Shown: piece after piece, positions 25,134-35,716 of the stretch
How positions within the stretch are numbered: the stretch's first letter is position 1
How the letters are laid out: each line of letters begins with the position of its first letter
Origin: Nitrosospira briensis
Lineage (GTDB): Bacteria; Pseudomonadota; Gammaproteobacteria; Burkholderiales; Nitrosomonadaceae
Assembly: GCF_900115125.1 (NCBI RefSeq)
Contig: NZ_FOVJ01000002.1
Coordinates: 372,001-436,000, forward strand
Direction of reading: 5' to 3'
Length of the DNA stretch: 64,000 nt
Made by a program: the position numbers and the translations under genes
The notes under the pieces: generated by a model
Database searches by the model: none
What the model saw: the letters and a program-made list of their open reading frames with translations, nothing else
Told to the model about the DNA's origin: nothing

Positions 25134-26384
25134 ATGAGTAACAATACAATACTTATTGTGGATGATGAAATCGGCATACGCGAATTATTGTCCGAGATCT
25201 TGCGTGACGAAGGCTACGGCGTAGCGCTTGCAGAGAATGCAGGGCAAGCCCGCACCTGGCGCAAGCAAACGCGGCCCGATCTGGTATTGCTGGATATCTG
25301 GATGCCCGATACTGACGGAATCACCCTGCTGAAAGAATGGGCCAGCGGGGGGCTGCTCACCATGCCGGTAGTGATGATGTCCGGGCATGGCACCATCGAC
25401 ACGGCTGTGGAAGCGACACGCATGGGCGCGGCCGGCTACCTGGAGAAACCGGTACCACTGCAAAAACTGTTGACTACGGTCGGCCGCGCGCTCCGTGGGG
25501 GGCAACTCAAACCGCACATGACGCTTCCGCTTTCCAGCCTGGGACGGGGATCGGTAATTGAAGATCTGAAAAAAAGGCTGGAACAGGTAGCCAATCTGAG
25601 AACGCCGCTATTACTCACAAGCGAACCGGGAACGGGAGTAGATCTTTGCGCCCGTTTCTTGCACCGACCGAACACGCCCTGGGTAGAACCCGATACACTC
25701 GCCTCTCTGGCGAATGCTCCGTTTGATTTGCTTGAACAGGCAAAAGGCGGTTTGCTGTTTCTCAAGGAGATCGGGGATCTCAATAGATTGGCGCAAAAAG
25801 GGTTGCTCCTGCTATTGGGCAAACTGGAAAAATACAGCGTCCGGCTCGTTTGCGTTACGTCGACCCCCTTGGCTGCACTGGCGGCCCAGGGAGTCTATGA
25901 TCCCAGGTTGTACGAGCTTTTAAGCGGCCTCTGCATCAACGTTCCCGCATTAAGGGAACACCGGGAGGATATTCCCGAACTCGCAGCCCAGATACTCTCG
26001 CGCTACGTTGAATCGGGCGAGGTTCCCTTGCGTCAGTTCAATACCGCTGCGCTCAATTGCCTGCGCAACCATGACTGGCCTGGTAATCTCGCCCAACTCA
26101 CGGGCGTTGTGCACTCCCTTGCGTTGACTTGTGCCGGGGATGAGATATCTGTCGATGATGTGAAGCAGATACTTGCGTCCTCATCCTCCGCACCGGCCGT
26201 GGCTGGTATCCCGCTCAACATGCCATTGCGTGAAGCACGCGATATGTTCGAGAAAGTCTATTTTGAACAGCTTATCGATCAGGAAAACGGCAATATGACG
26301 CGGGTGGCCGAGCGGGCCGGACTGGAGCGTACCCATCTTTACCGAAAGCTCAAGCTGCTGAGCATCAAGCTGCGGAACAATTGA
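25134..26384 (+). CDS. ntrX: NtrX-like response regulator with degenerate AAA+ domain
   Basis: 416 residues. The receiver domain is intact: DDEIG (acidic pocket), LVLLDIWMPDTDG (phospho-accepting Asp) and a GYLEKP lysine. The central domain has the outline of a sigma-54 activator but lost its working parts: Walker A reads SEPGTGVD (no Lys), Walker B reads LLFLKEIGD (Lys for Asp) and no GAFTGA loop is present. The C-terminal Fis-type helix-turn-helix is intact (NMTRVAERAGLERTHLYRKL). It therefore probably binds DNA without driving sigma-54 open complex formation. It lies 174 nt after ntrY. Confidence 0.85.
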   Translation: MSNNTILIVDDEIGIRELLSEILRDEGYGVALAENAGQARTWRKQTRPDLVLLDIWMPDTDGITLLKEWASGGLLTMPVVMMSGHGTIDTAVEATRMGAAGYLEKPVPLQKLLTTVGRALRGGQLKPHMTLPLSSLGRGSVIEDLKKRLEQVANLRTPLLLTSEPGTGVDLCARFLHRPNTPWVEPDTLASLANAPFDLLEQAKGGLLFLKEIGDLNRLAQKGLLLLLGKLEKYSVRLVCVTSTPLAALAAQGVYDPRLYELLSGLCINVPALREHREDIPELAAQILSRYVESGEVPLRQFNTAALNCLRNHDWPGNLAQLTGVVHSLALTCAGDEISVDDVKQILASSSSAPAVAGIPLNMPLREARDMFEKVYFEQLIDQENGNMTRVAERAGLERTHLYRKLKLLSIKLRNN

Positions 26385-26560
26385 GAAGCTTCGAATAGAT
26401 CCGCTTTTGCAACTGCGAGATGAATTGCCGCATCCGCAGAGGCTAATATAATCGGCTGACTCTCCGTCACGGAAGTTCAAGCATTCAAACGGAGACAACT
26501 TGGAATTTGCCATGTTGTCTGACTTCGTATCTTAAGCGATAATAATGGCTTTGCCGATCC

Positions 26561-26595
26561 CGCACCGCTACCCGGGTTAGGGAGCGGTGTTTTTC
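26561..26595 (+). terminator. hairpin plus T-run between ntrX and tkt
   Basis: CACCGCT at 26563-26569 pairs with AGCGGTG at 26583-26589, with extra CCC/GGG pairing inside, and TTTTT follows at once. It fits an intrinsic terminator for the ntrY-ntrX transcript. It is only about 40 nt before the tkt start, so it could act as an attenuator if tkt is transcribed from further upstream. Confidence 0.65.
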
Positions 26596-26635
26596 TGTGC
26601 CACACATATATCATATCCGTTGAGTAAGGGAGTCC

Positions 26636-28657
26636 ATGTTCATGGGAACATTTAGAGATTTTGATGCGCCGGTATTCAAGAACCTGACCAGCGCCATCCG
26701 TGCGCTAGCCATGGATGCTGTGCAAAAAGCCAATTCGGGTCATCCGGGCATGCCCATGGGTATGGCGGAAATCGCCGAGGTATTATGGATTCATCACTTG
26801 CGCCACAACCCTGCAAACCCGCAGTGGGCTGACCGGGACCGTTTCGTGTTGTCCAACGGGCATGGCTCGATGCTGATATATGCCTTGCTGCACCTCACCG
26901 GGTACGACCTGCCCATGGAGGAAATCAAGCGCTTCCGCCAGCTTCACTCCAAGACTCCCGGACACCCGGAGTATGGCTATACGCCCGGAGTGGAAACCAC
27001 CACCGGACCTCTGGGGCAGGGAATCACCAATGCGGTAGGCATGGCGCTCGCGGAAAAAATACTCGCCGCCGATTTCAACCGCCCCGGTTTTGACATCGTC
27101 AACCACCACACTTACGTATTTCTGGGCGACGGCTGTTTAATGGAAGGAATTTCGCATGAAGCCTGCTCGCTGGCGGGTACGCTGGGGTTGGGCAAGCTGA
27201 TCTGTTTTTACGACGACAACAACATTTCGATAGACGGCCACGTCGAGGGCTGGTTTACGGATGATACGCCCAAGCGCTTTGAAGCCTATGGCTGGCATGT
27301 GGTGCCAAATGTCAACGGTCATGATCCGGTTGCCATAGAGGCGGCTATCAACGCAGCCAAGCAGGCCAACGGCAAACCCTCGATGATATGCTGCAAAACG
27401 GTGATCGGCATGGGTTCGCCCAACAAAGCCAATACTCACGAGGTTCACGGCGCTGCGCTGGGCGATGCGGAAATAGCCGCTGCCCGCCCGCATATCGGCT
27501 GGAATCACCTGCCGTTCGAAATTCCCGAAGACGTTTATGCGACATGGGATGGCCGCGAGAAAGGCAAGAGACTGGAGGATGAGTGGGATCACAAGTTTGC
27601 GGAGTATGCCGGCAAATACCCCGCCGAGGCTGCCGAGTTCACGCGTCGCATGTCGGGCGAACTGCCTGCTGGCTGGGGCGAGCACGTGGACGGGTTGATC
27701 GCGCGCGTGAACGCGAAGGAAGAAACCATCGCTACCCGCAAGGCATCGCAGAACGCCATCGAGGGACTGGCACCCCAATTGCCGGAACTCGTGGGAGGCT
27801 CGGCGGATCTGGCCGGATCCAATCTTACGCTCTGGTCGGGCTCGAAGGCCGTCAGCGGTGAGACCGGAGGCAACTACGTTTATTACGGCGTGCGGGAATT
27901 TGGCATGAGCGCGATGATGAACGGGCTATCGCTGCACGGGGGTATCATTCCATACGGCGCGACTTTCCTCATGTTCTCCGAATATGCCCGTAATGCCTTG
28001 CGCATGGCGGCCCTGATGAAAATTCGCAATCTGTTTGTTTTCACCCACGATTCCATCGGGCTGGGTGAAGATGGTCCGACACACCAGCCGGTGGAGCAAA
28101 CGGCCACGCTTCGTTATATTCCCAACATGAACGTGTGGCGGCCATGCGATACGGTCGAGTCGACCGTCGCCTGGGCGCGGGCAATTGAACGCACGGATGG
28201 CCCATCCACGCTCATTTTCAGCCGCCAGAACCTGCCTTTCCAGAAACGTGATGCGGAAACCATCAAGCAGATTGACAAAGGCGGGTATATTTTATCTGAA
28301 GCGGCAGGCGGCAAACCTCGGGCAATCATTATCGCGACCGGCTCTGAAGTCGGATTGGCGATGATGGCGCAGAAGGCGCTGGCGGAAACGGATACTCACG
28401 TGCGCGTGGTGTCCATGCCTTGCACGAACGTATTCGACCGCCAGGATCCGGATTATAGGGATAGCGTATTGCCGAAGGGTATAGGGCGGGTGGCAGTGGA
28501 GGCAGGCGTCACTGATTTCTGGCGGAAATATGTGGGGCTCGAAGGCGCAGTGATCGGCATTGATACATTTGGCGAATCCGCACCGGCGGGCGAACTCTTC
28601 AAGCACTTCGGCTTCACCGTGGAAAATGTGGTAAAGGCGGTGAATAGCGTTATTTAA
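26636..28657 (+). CDS. tkt: transketolase
   Basis: A 673-residue thiamine diphosphate enzyme. The N-terminal [29 protein letters not shown] followed by the ThDP/metal region, and the Pyr-domain [16 protein letters not shown] are family signatures. It moves two-carbon units between sugar phosphates in the Calvin cycle and pentose phosphate pathway. Two possible starts (ATG 26636 and 26642) follow GGGAG; the second has the better spacing. First gene of a plus-strand block with gap, pgk, pyk and fba, which in an autotroph would serve CO2 fixation as well as glycolysis/gluconeogenesis. Confidence 0.95.
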   Translation: MFMGTFRDFDAPVFKNLTSAIRALAMDAVQKANSGHPGMPMGMAEIAEVLWIHHLRHNPANPQWADRDRFVLSNGHGSMLIYALLHLTGYDLPMEEIKRFRQLHSKTPGHPEYGYTPGVETTTGPLGQGITNAVGMALAEKILAADFNRPGFDIVNHHTYVFLGDGCLMEGISHEACSLAGTLGLGKLICFYDDNNISIDGHVEGWFTDDTPKRFEAYGWHVVPNVNGHDPVAIEAAINAAKQANGKPSMICCKTVIGMGSPNKANTHEVHGAALGDAEIAAARPHIGWNHLPFEIPEDVYATWDGREKGKRLEDEWDHKFAEYAGKYPAEAAEFTRRMSGELPAGWGEHVDGLIARVNAKEETIATRKASQNAIEGLAPQLPELVGGSADLAGSNLTLWSGSKAVSGETGGNYVYYGVREFGMSAMMNGLSLHGGIIPYGATFLMFSEYARNALRMAALMKIRNLFVFTHDSIGLGEDGPTHQPVEQTATLRYIPNMNVWRPCDTVESTVAWARAIERTDGPSTLIFSRQNLPFQKRDAETIKQIDKGGYILSEAAGGKPRAIIIATGSEVGLAMMAQKALAETDTHVRVVSMPCTNVFDRQDPDYRDSVLPKGIGRVAVEAGVTDFWRKYVGLEGAVIGIDTFGESAPAGELFKHFGFTVENVVKAVNSVI

Positions 28658-28738
28658 ATTCAGATAAGTTGTGATACGCAACGCGTCGGGACGCACGAGT
28701 TCCTGCGCCTGGGCTTTTTTTTATCCAAGGAGTATTAA

Positions 28739-29743
<1,005 letters not shown>

Positions 29744-29823
29744 CAAAAAGGGATGCACCGCAGGGGAGAGGGACGAAATGCCGGTTTCTTTCCCCTCACC
29801 TCCCATCTTTCCCTTCAATTCAT

Positions 29824-29852
29824 CATAAGGAACCGCACCGGACTTCCTTATG
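29824..29852. repeat. inverted repeat in the pgk leader
   Basis: CATAAGGAA at 29824-29832 is the exact reverse complement of TTCCTTATG at 29844-29852, with an 11-nt loop. It sits 21 nt before the pgk GTG start. It lacks a proper T-run, so an mRNA-processing or stabilising stem between gap and pgk is more likely than a terminator. Confidence 0.5.
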
Positions 29853-29873
29853 CTTTAAAACTTGGAGTTTTTC

Positions 29874-31052
29874 GTGTCTGTCATTAAAGTCACCGACCTT
29901 GATCTTAAAGGTAAGCGCGTATTCATCCGCGCCGATCTCAACGTACCAGTGAAGGACGGCAAGGTTACATCCGATGCCCGCATAAGCGCCTCCATGGCCA
30001 CCATCAATCACTGCCTGGAACAAGGCGCCAGGGTGATGGTGACATCCCATCTGGGCCGTCCCGAGGAAGGCGTGTGGTCCGAGGAAAATTCGCTCAGGCC
30101 GGTGGCCGACAATATTTCGGAGCGGCTGGGAAAACCCGTGCGCCTGATCAAGGATTGGGTGGAGAATGGCTTTGAAGTTGCTGAAGGCGAGCTGGTCGTG
30201 CTGGAAAATTGCCGCATCAACAAGGGCGAAAAAAAGAATGCGGATGAGACCGCAAAAAAGTATGCCGCGCTGTGCGACGTGTTTGTTATGGACGCCTTCG
30301 GCACAGCCCATCGCGCCCAGGCTTCAACCTACGGTATTGCAAAATACGCTCCGGTTGCCTGTGCAGGGATTCTGCTGACGGAAGAATTGGACGCACTTAC
30401 CAAAGCCCTGCTGGATCCGGCGCGGCCTATGGTAGCGATAGTAGGCGGCTCCAAGGTCTCCACAAAACTGACCGTACTGGAGTCCTTGTCGGAAAAAGTA
30501 GATCAGCTCGTGGTTGGCGGCGGCATCGCCAATACTTTTCTGAAGGCTACCGGAAAGAATGTCGGGAAATCCTTATGCGAAGACGACCTGATCCCTACGG
30601 CAAAAATGCTGATGGATAAAATGGCAAAACGCCATGCCTCCATCCCTGTTGCAACAGATGTCGTGGTGGGAAAGAAATTCGACGCGAATGAACCGGCGGT
30701 AACCAAGGATGCGGGTGCGGTTGGCGATGACGAGATGATTTTCGACATCGGTCCCAAGAGCGCACAAGAGTTGGCGGACATCATCATGAATGCGGGTACG
30801 GTGGTCTGGAATGGGCCTGTTGGCGTGTTTGAGTTTGACCAGTTTGGCGCAGGCACCAGGACCATCGCCATGGCCATCGCCAATACCAAAGCCTTTACCC
30901 TGGCTGGTGGCGGAGACACCATCGCCGCGATCCAGAAATACGATATTTATGACGAGGTATCCTATATTTCCACAGCCGGAGGCGCTTTTCTTGAGTTTCT
31001 GGAAGGAAAGAAGCTGCCTGCTGTGGAAATACTTGAACAGCGAGCACGCTGA
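29874..31052 (+). CDS. pgk: phosphoglycerate kinase
   Basis: I place the start at GTG 29874 (reading [15 protein letters not shown]), with GGAG 6 nt upstream; an in-frame TTG at 29862 lies on that ribosome site itself. 392 residues, the usual length. [17 protein letters not shown] is the N-terminal signature with the substrate-binding Arg and Asp; [13 protein letters not shown] and the late [13 protein letters not shown] are nucleotide-site motifs. It interconverts 1,3-bisphosphoglycerate and 3-phosphoglycerate with ADP/ATP. Confidence 0.95.
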   Translation: MSVIKVTDLDLKGKRVFIRADLNVPVKDGKVTSDARISASMATINHCLEQGARVMVTSHLGRPEEGVWSEENSLRPVADNISERLGKPVRLIKDWVENGFEVAEGELVVLENCRINKGEKKNADETAKKYAALCDVFVMDAFGTAHRAQASTYGIAKYAPVACAGILLTEELDALTKALLDPARPMVAIVGGSKVSTKLTVLESLSEKVDQLVVGGGIANTFLKATGKNVGKSLCEDDLIPTAKMLMDKMAKRHASIPVATDVVVGKKFDANEPAVTKDAGAVGDDEMIFDIGPKSAQELADIIMNAGTVVWNGPVGVFEFDQFGAGTRTIAMAIANTKAFTLAGGGDTIAAIQKYDIYDEVSYISTAGGAFLEFLEGKKLPAVEILEQRAR

Positions 31053-31109
31053 CGAGATGGGCCGACTCTTCAGTATGAGCATCTTGTACGCCCCTTACCT
31101 TACCCAAAG

Positions 31110-32564
31110 ATGATCCGAAGAACAAAAATTGTAGCAACACTTGGCCCCGCATCCAGAGACCCCAAGGTACTGGAGCGAATGATTAATGCCGGGGTGGATG
31201 TAATACGTGTCAATTTTTCTCACGGCACGAGAGAGGAGCATATCGAATGCGCTGAACTAACTCGCTCGCTTGCGCGTGCCGCCGGCCATGCCGTGGGTGT
31301 TCTGGCGGATCTGCAGGGACCAAAAATTCGGATTGGCAAGTTTGAGAAAGGTAATATTCTGCTCAAAACCGGGGACCGGTTCATACTTGACGCCGAATGT
31401 GATCTGGGCGATCAGGAACGGGTAGGACTTGATTACAAGGAACTGCCAAATGACGTGGAAACGGGCTCGACCCTTATCCTGGACGACGGCCGCATCGTGC
31501 TCGGGGTTTCAGAAGTCAAGGGACGCAAGGTGTATTGCGTGGTTGAGCAGGGGGGGGTGCTATCCAACAACAAGGGCATCAACCGTAAGGGCGGGGGACT
31601 GAGCGCGCCTGCATTGACCAGTAAGGACGTGGAAGATATCAGGACTGCCGCAGCGCTTAAAGCAGACTACCTCGCGGTATCATTCCCACGATCCGGCGAT
31701 GATATGCGATGGGCGCGGGACGTGATGCGGGAGGCGGGCGGCAAAAGCCTTTTGATGGCAAAAATCGAGCGATCCGAGGCTATTTTGGCGCTGGACGACA
31801 TTTTGCAGGCCTCTGACGCCATCATGGTGGCGCGTGGCGATCTCGCAGTGGAGGTGGGCGACGCGGTGGTGCCTGCATTGCAGAAGCGGATGATCCGCAC
31901 CGCGCGCGCCAACAATAAATTGGTGGTAACCGCCACCCAGATGATGGAATCCATGGTCAGCAGTCCCATTCCTACTCGCGCGGAGGTATCCGATGTGGCT
32001 AACGCGGTGCTGGATGGCACTGATGCGGTCATGCTGTCGGCGGAATCCGCCACTGGCCAGTACCCGGTCGAAGCTGTTGCCGCCATGGCCAGAGTCTGTC
32101 TTGAGGCTGAAAAGGAATATCTCGTGGCCAGTGAACTCCGGCGGATTCAGGGCGGTTTGCCGGACACCATAGAGGAAGCGATTGCGCGCGCGACCATGTT
32201 TACGGCAGGCGGATTGAAGATACGCGCGATCGCCGCCCTCACGCAAAGCGGCAGAACGGTATTGCTGATGTCGCGGCGAAGTTCCAACGTACCTATTTTT
32301 GCATTAAGCCCGCAAGAGGATACGCGACGCAAAATGACTTTGTTTCGCGGAGTGTATCCGGTGAGATTCGGCGGGGGTTCGAATGATCCCGAGATCATTC
32401 TGAATCACGCCGAAAACGAATTGCTCAAGCGCGGCGCCGTGCGTAACGGTGATCTGATCATCATGACCATCGGCGAACCGGTGGGTAAAGCCGGTGGCAC
32501 CAATACGATGAAAATCGTCAAGGTAGGAGAATACCGGAAGCACGAACGGAAGCCTGAATCCTGA
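31110..32564 (+). CDS. pyk: pyruvate kinase
   Basis: 484 residues. MIRRTKIVATLGPASRD is the family start, VNFSHGTREEH the ATP/phosphate region, and LLMAKIERSEAILALDDIL with MVARGDLAVEVGD forms the catalytic Lys and metal-binding signature. The C-terminal allosteric domain is complete. It makes pyruvate and ATP from phosphoenolpyruvate. It sits in a gene block otherwise reversible in direction, between pgk and fba. Confidence 0.95.
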   Translation: MIRRTKIVATLGPASRDPKVLERMINAGVDVIRVNFSHGTREEHIECAELTRSLARAAGHAVGVLADLQGPKIRIGKFEKGNILLKTGDRFILDAECDLGDQERVGLDYKELPNDVETGSTLILDDGRIVLGVSEVKGRKVYCVVEQGGVLSNNKGINRKGGGLSAPALTSKDVEDIRTAAALKADYLAVSFPRSGDDMRWARDVMREAGGKSLLMAKIERSEAILALDDILQASDAIMVARGDLAVEVGDAVVPALQKRMIRTARANNKLVVTATQMMESMVSSPIPTRAEVSDVANAVLDGTDAVMLSAESATGQYPVEAVAAMARVCLEAEKEYLVASELRRIQGGLPDTIEEAIARATMFTAGGLKIRAIAALTQSGRTVLLMSRRSSNVPIFALSPQEDTRRKMTLFRGVYPVRFGGGSNDPEIILNHAENELLKRGAVRNGDLIIMTIGEPVGKAGGTNTMKIVKVGEYRKHERKPES

Positions 32565-32684
32565 GGGAACCCGCAGGAGGATGGGGTTCTGTTTTCAGCT
32601 TTCAGAACCTTCCAGGCCTTCACAGCAGCGGTTCGCTATTTACGGTTTCAAGATATAACTGATTCTAACTTGGAGGAAGCTCAA

Positions 32685-33749
32685 ATGGCACTCGTATCAT
32701 TGCGTCAACTTTTGGATCACGCGGCGGAAAATGGCTATGGCCTGCCCGCTTTCAATGTAAACAACCTGGAGCAGATTCAAGCCATCATGCAGGCGGCAGA
32801 TGAATGCGACAGCCCGGTGATCATGCAGGGTTCCGCCGGCGCTCGCAAATACGCTGGCGAAGCATTTCTGCGCCACCTTATAGCCGCGGCGGTGGAGGCA
32901 TACCCTCATATCCCCATTGTCATGCATCAGGACCATGGCGCTTCTCCAGCGGTGTGCATTAATGCCATTCGCAGCGGATTTTCCAGCGTCATGATGGATG
33001 GCTCGCTGGAGGCGGACGCAAAGACGCCATCTTCTTATGAATACAATGTCGAGGTCACTGCCAAGGTAGTGGAGATGGCCCACGCAGTCGGAGTTTCCGT
33101 CGAGGGAGAACTGGGTTGCCTGGGCTCGCTCGAATCCGGCATGGGGGAGGCAGAGGATGGTCACGGAGCGGAGGGCAAGCTAAGTCATGACCAATTATTG
33201 ACAGATCCAGAGCAGGCCGCCGACTTCGTCAAGCAAACAGGTGTGGATGCCTTGGCGATCGCTATCGGGACTTCTCATGGCGCGTACAAATTTACGCGCA
33301 AGCCGACAGGCGACATCCTTGCGATTGAGCGGGTAAAGGAAATTCATCAGCGCATTCCAAACACCCATCTTGTCATGCACGGTTCCAGCTCCGTACCGCA
33401 GGATTGGCTCGACATCATCCGTGAGTACGGCGGGGAAATGAAAGAAACTTATGGCGTGCCGGTGGAAGAAATTCAGGAAGGCATCAAGCACGGGGTACGC
33501 AAGATCAATATCGATACTGACATCCGTCTTGCCATGACCGGCGCAATCCGTCGTCACCTGGCAAAAAACAAGAGCGAGTTCGACCCGCGCAAATTCCTCA
33601 AGGATGCGACCGCCGCGGCAAAAGATATTTGCAAAGCACGCTTTGAGGCGTTCGGCTGCGCTGGTCAAGCCGCCAAAATCAAACCTGTGATGCTGGACAA
33701 CATGGCGGGAAAATATGCCAAAGGCGAGTTGAAAGCTGTCATCAAGTAA
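32685..33749 (+). CDS. fba: class II fructose-bisphosphate aldolase
   Basis: Start ATG 32685 with GGAGG 8-9 nt upstream (an upstream TTG would overlap that site) gives 354 residues, [30 protein letters not shown] holds a zinc-binding His, SVMMDGS the following strand, and [13 protein letters not shown] another part of the metal/phosphate site. It is the Calvin-type class II enzyme that also can act on sedoheptulose bisphosphate. A weak hairpin with GAACCC/GGGTTC arms lies in the 120-nt gap after pyk. Confidence 0.95.
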   Translation: MALVSLRQLLDHAAENGYGLPAFNVNNLEQIQAIMQAADECDSPVIMQGSAGARKYAGEAFLRHLIAAAVEAYPHIPIVMHQDHGASPAVCINAIRSGFSSVMMDGSLEADAKTPSSYEYNVEVTAKVVEMAHAVGVSVEGELGCLGSLESGMGEAEDGHGAEGKLSHDQLLTDPEQAADFVKQTGVDALAIAIGTSHGAYKFTRKPTGDILAIERVKEIHQRIPNTHLVMHGSSSVPQDWLDIIREYGGEMKETYGVPVEEIQEGIKHGVRKINIDTDIRLAMTGAIRRHLAKNKSEFDPRKFLKDATAAAKDICKARFEAFGCAGQAAKIKPVMLDNMAGKYAKGELKAVIK

Positions 33750-33833
33750 ATTGTATAACAACGCAGAAGCGCTCTTCCGGGCGCGCGCGGCCTGGTCCTG
33801 ACGAGTGTTAAGCTCAATCGGAACTGGCAGGAT

Positions 33834-33869
33834 GAAAAAAGGCGATCAGCAATCCGATCGCCTTTTTTT
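33834..33869. terminator. bidirectional intrinsic terminator
   Basis: GGCGATC (33841-33847) pairs with GATCGCC (33856-33862), flanked by an A-run on the left and seven T on the right. It can stop transcription from fba on the plus strand and from the CYTH-CHAD gene on the minus strand. Confidence 0.85.
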
Positions 33870-33914
33870 CTCTTCCTGGAACTGAGCCCTGCCATGCTAT
33901 TGCCGGTTTCCTGC

Positions 33915-33960
33915 CTTCCTCTTTCCTCTTTTCTCTTTTCTCTTTTCTCTTTTCTCTTCT
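33915..33960. repeat. polypyrimidine tandem repeat
   Basis: A run of about 45 nt made only of C and T, with a core of about four tandem TCTTTTC heptamers and degenerate copies at the edge. It is non-coding and lies between the fba terminator and the 3' end of the CYTH-CHAD gene. Such tracts slip easily in replication. The limits are approximate. Confidence 0.7.
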
Positions 33961-33979
33961 GCAGGATTTGATACAAGCT

Positions 33980-35530
33980 TTACCAGAACGGACTGTTTCT
34001 CTCGAAACCAGCCCACGTCCTATTCAACTTCGTTTTTTCTGCTAATGCCACGCTCGCGGCCCAGCCGAGAACAATACCGATGGCTTCATGCTCGCCGCTT
34101 CGGTTTTCACCGGCGGGCAGTTCGCTCAGCAGTTGTCCGGCAACGACAGTGTCGTTCATCCCGCCCAGTACATCCTGAAGCTCGGCCAGAGACTTGATGT
34201 AACGCTTCGTTTTGCCATGAGGGTAGAGCGCCGCAAAAAACTCAGCGGCATAACGTTGTTTCTTGGCAACGATACGCATCGAATGTAAGGCCCGCGGGCT
34301 TAGATTCTTCAGCTTCCTGCCGTATTTTTTCAGTTGTTTGTGACGATGGGCGAGCAGTCCTGTTGAGAATTCTTTCGCCGGCATCTTTGCCCGGACTTCA
34401 AGCAGGCCGGTCGAAACCGGTAAACCGGGCGGCACAGGCCACGACTCTGCATTTAGCCAAGCGCCCAGCCTCAGCATCATTTCCGTGTAGCGGGTAGATC
34501 CGATGGCCTTGCGGGCGACATCGTTGTGGTGGCGCCGTATTTGCTCACATTTTTCCTGCAGCACCATCATCTCCGCGTGCCCGGGGAACTGCGTGCAAAT
34601 GTCAGCCAGCGTTTCAGTTACGAACACATCCCAATCCCGGGCGGGCCCGAGTTGCCCCGAAAGCCATTTCAACTCCTGTGTTACAGGGACAAACGCAGAT
34701 TTGGAAAATGCTTTCGAAAAAATACTGAAGGCCGAACGTACTCTGCGTAGCGCAACACGCATCTGGTGGAGGTATTCGATATCGCCGCACTCCAGCATAC
34801 CGGCCTCGTTGCTGTGCAAATGATCGAGGCAATTGCGGACGATAACCTGGAACGCTTCACCCGAGCTCATCTCGGTAACAATGGAAACCTGCGCTGCTTT
34901 CACCATTGGTGGCTTATCGCCGGATGCAAGCCTGTAGCCCCGCTCTGCCTTGCTTACACTTTCCAGCCTGAGGGGAACAGCGGGTAAAAGGTCCAAGGCG
35001 AGCTGAAATAATGGCAGTGGACTGCCCGATTTCAGCTCCAGTTCAATCTCGCAAAACGGCATGCTGACGTTACCTGCAACGATTTTTCCTTGATCAAGGC
35101 AGAGCTCTGCTTCAGTATTGTCCATGAATCGCAGCGAGCGGGTGCTACGCTTGAATTCGGTGGTAAATAGAGGACGCAATTGCTCGCACAGGGTATCGCT
35201 GTCGAATATTCTGCCGAGAGCGGAATTGGGAATTTTTTTAAACTCGGGTTGCGCTCCCAACACAGGCGCTTCCCATTCATAGCGCTGATGCAATCCCGCT
35301 ACCGCGCTGCCTCCGCCTTTAATTGACTGTATCCAGTTTTTGCCGATACGTCGCAGACGGAACGCCACATTATTACGTTTGAGATCGTAATCAGAAGTAT
35401 CGTAATAGACGGTGTGGATTTTTTCCGCAACGGGACGAGAAGTACTCAGGGATTTTAACAGCGGATGCCGTTGCAATCGGACAATGCTATCCGCCGGCAA
35501 GCGCAATTTGAGTTCAATTTCGGTAGGCAT
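33980..35530 (-). CDS. CYTH-CHAD domain protein (inorganic triphosphatase-like)
   Basis: 516 residues. The N-terminal half is a CYTH (triphosphate tunnel) domain with the diagnostic ExExK at residues 4-8 (MPTEIELKLRL) and further acidic/basic strand ends such as YDTSDYDL and CEIELEL. The C-terminal half is a CHAD domain, helical and rich in His, Arg and Lys (LHQMRVALRRVRSAF, LHSMRIVAKKQRYAAEFF). CYTH enzymes hydrolyse tripolyphosphate; CHAD domains bind polyphosphate granules. It is encoded beside ppk1 on the same strand, which supports a polyphosphate role. Confidence 0.88.
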   Translation of the reverse strand: MPTEIELKLRLPADSIVRLQRHPLLKSLSTSRPVAEKIHTVYYDTSDYDLKRNNVAFRLRRIGKNWIQSIKGGGSAVAGLHQRYEWEAPVLGAQPEFKKIPNSALGRIFDSDTLCEQLRPLFTTEFKRSTRSLRFMDNTEAELCLDQGKIVAGNVSMPFCEIELELKSGSPLPLFQLALDLLPAVPLRLESVSKAERGYRLASGDKPPMVKAAQVSIVTEMSSGEAFQVIVRNCLDHLHSNEAGMLECGDIEYLHQMRVALRRVRSAFSIFSKAFSKSAFVPVTQELKWLSGQLGPARDWDVFVTETLADICTQFPGHAEMMVLQEKCEQIRRHHNDVARKAIGSTRYTEMMLRLGAWLNAESWPVPPGLPVSTGLLEVRAKMPAKEFSTGLLAHRHKQLKKYGRKLKNLSPRALHSMRIVAKKQRYAAEFFAALYPHGKTKRYIKSLAELQDVLGGMNDTVVAGQLLSELPAGENRSGEHEAIGIVLGWAASVALAEKTKLNRTWAGFERNSPFW

Positions 35531-35716
35531 GGCTTGATTTTCCGTATTTACTCACCTATGCCCTCGGAAACCGCCGAGCAAGCCTCTGCGCCTCGGCAGC
35601 AGAAGCGCGACGTCAGCTATATGCCCTGAATGCCACGAATGCAAGGGAGGCAACAACACGAACAACCGGCCTACTGTGATGAAAGAACTGGCGAAAGCCT
35701 GGCTGATCCCATTAGA

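Noticed and set aside
28670-28722. T-run after tkt as an intrinsic terminator
   Set aside because: Eight T are present, but the preceding sequence forms only a 4-bp stem; gap is more likely co-transcribed.
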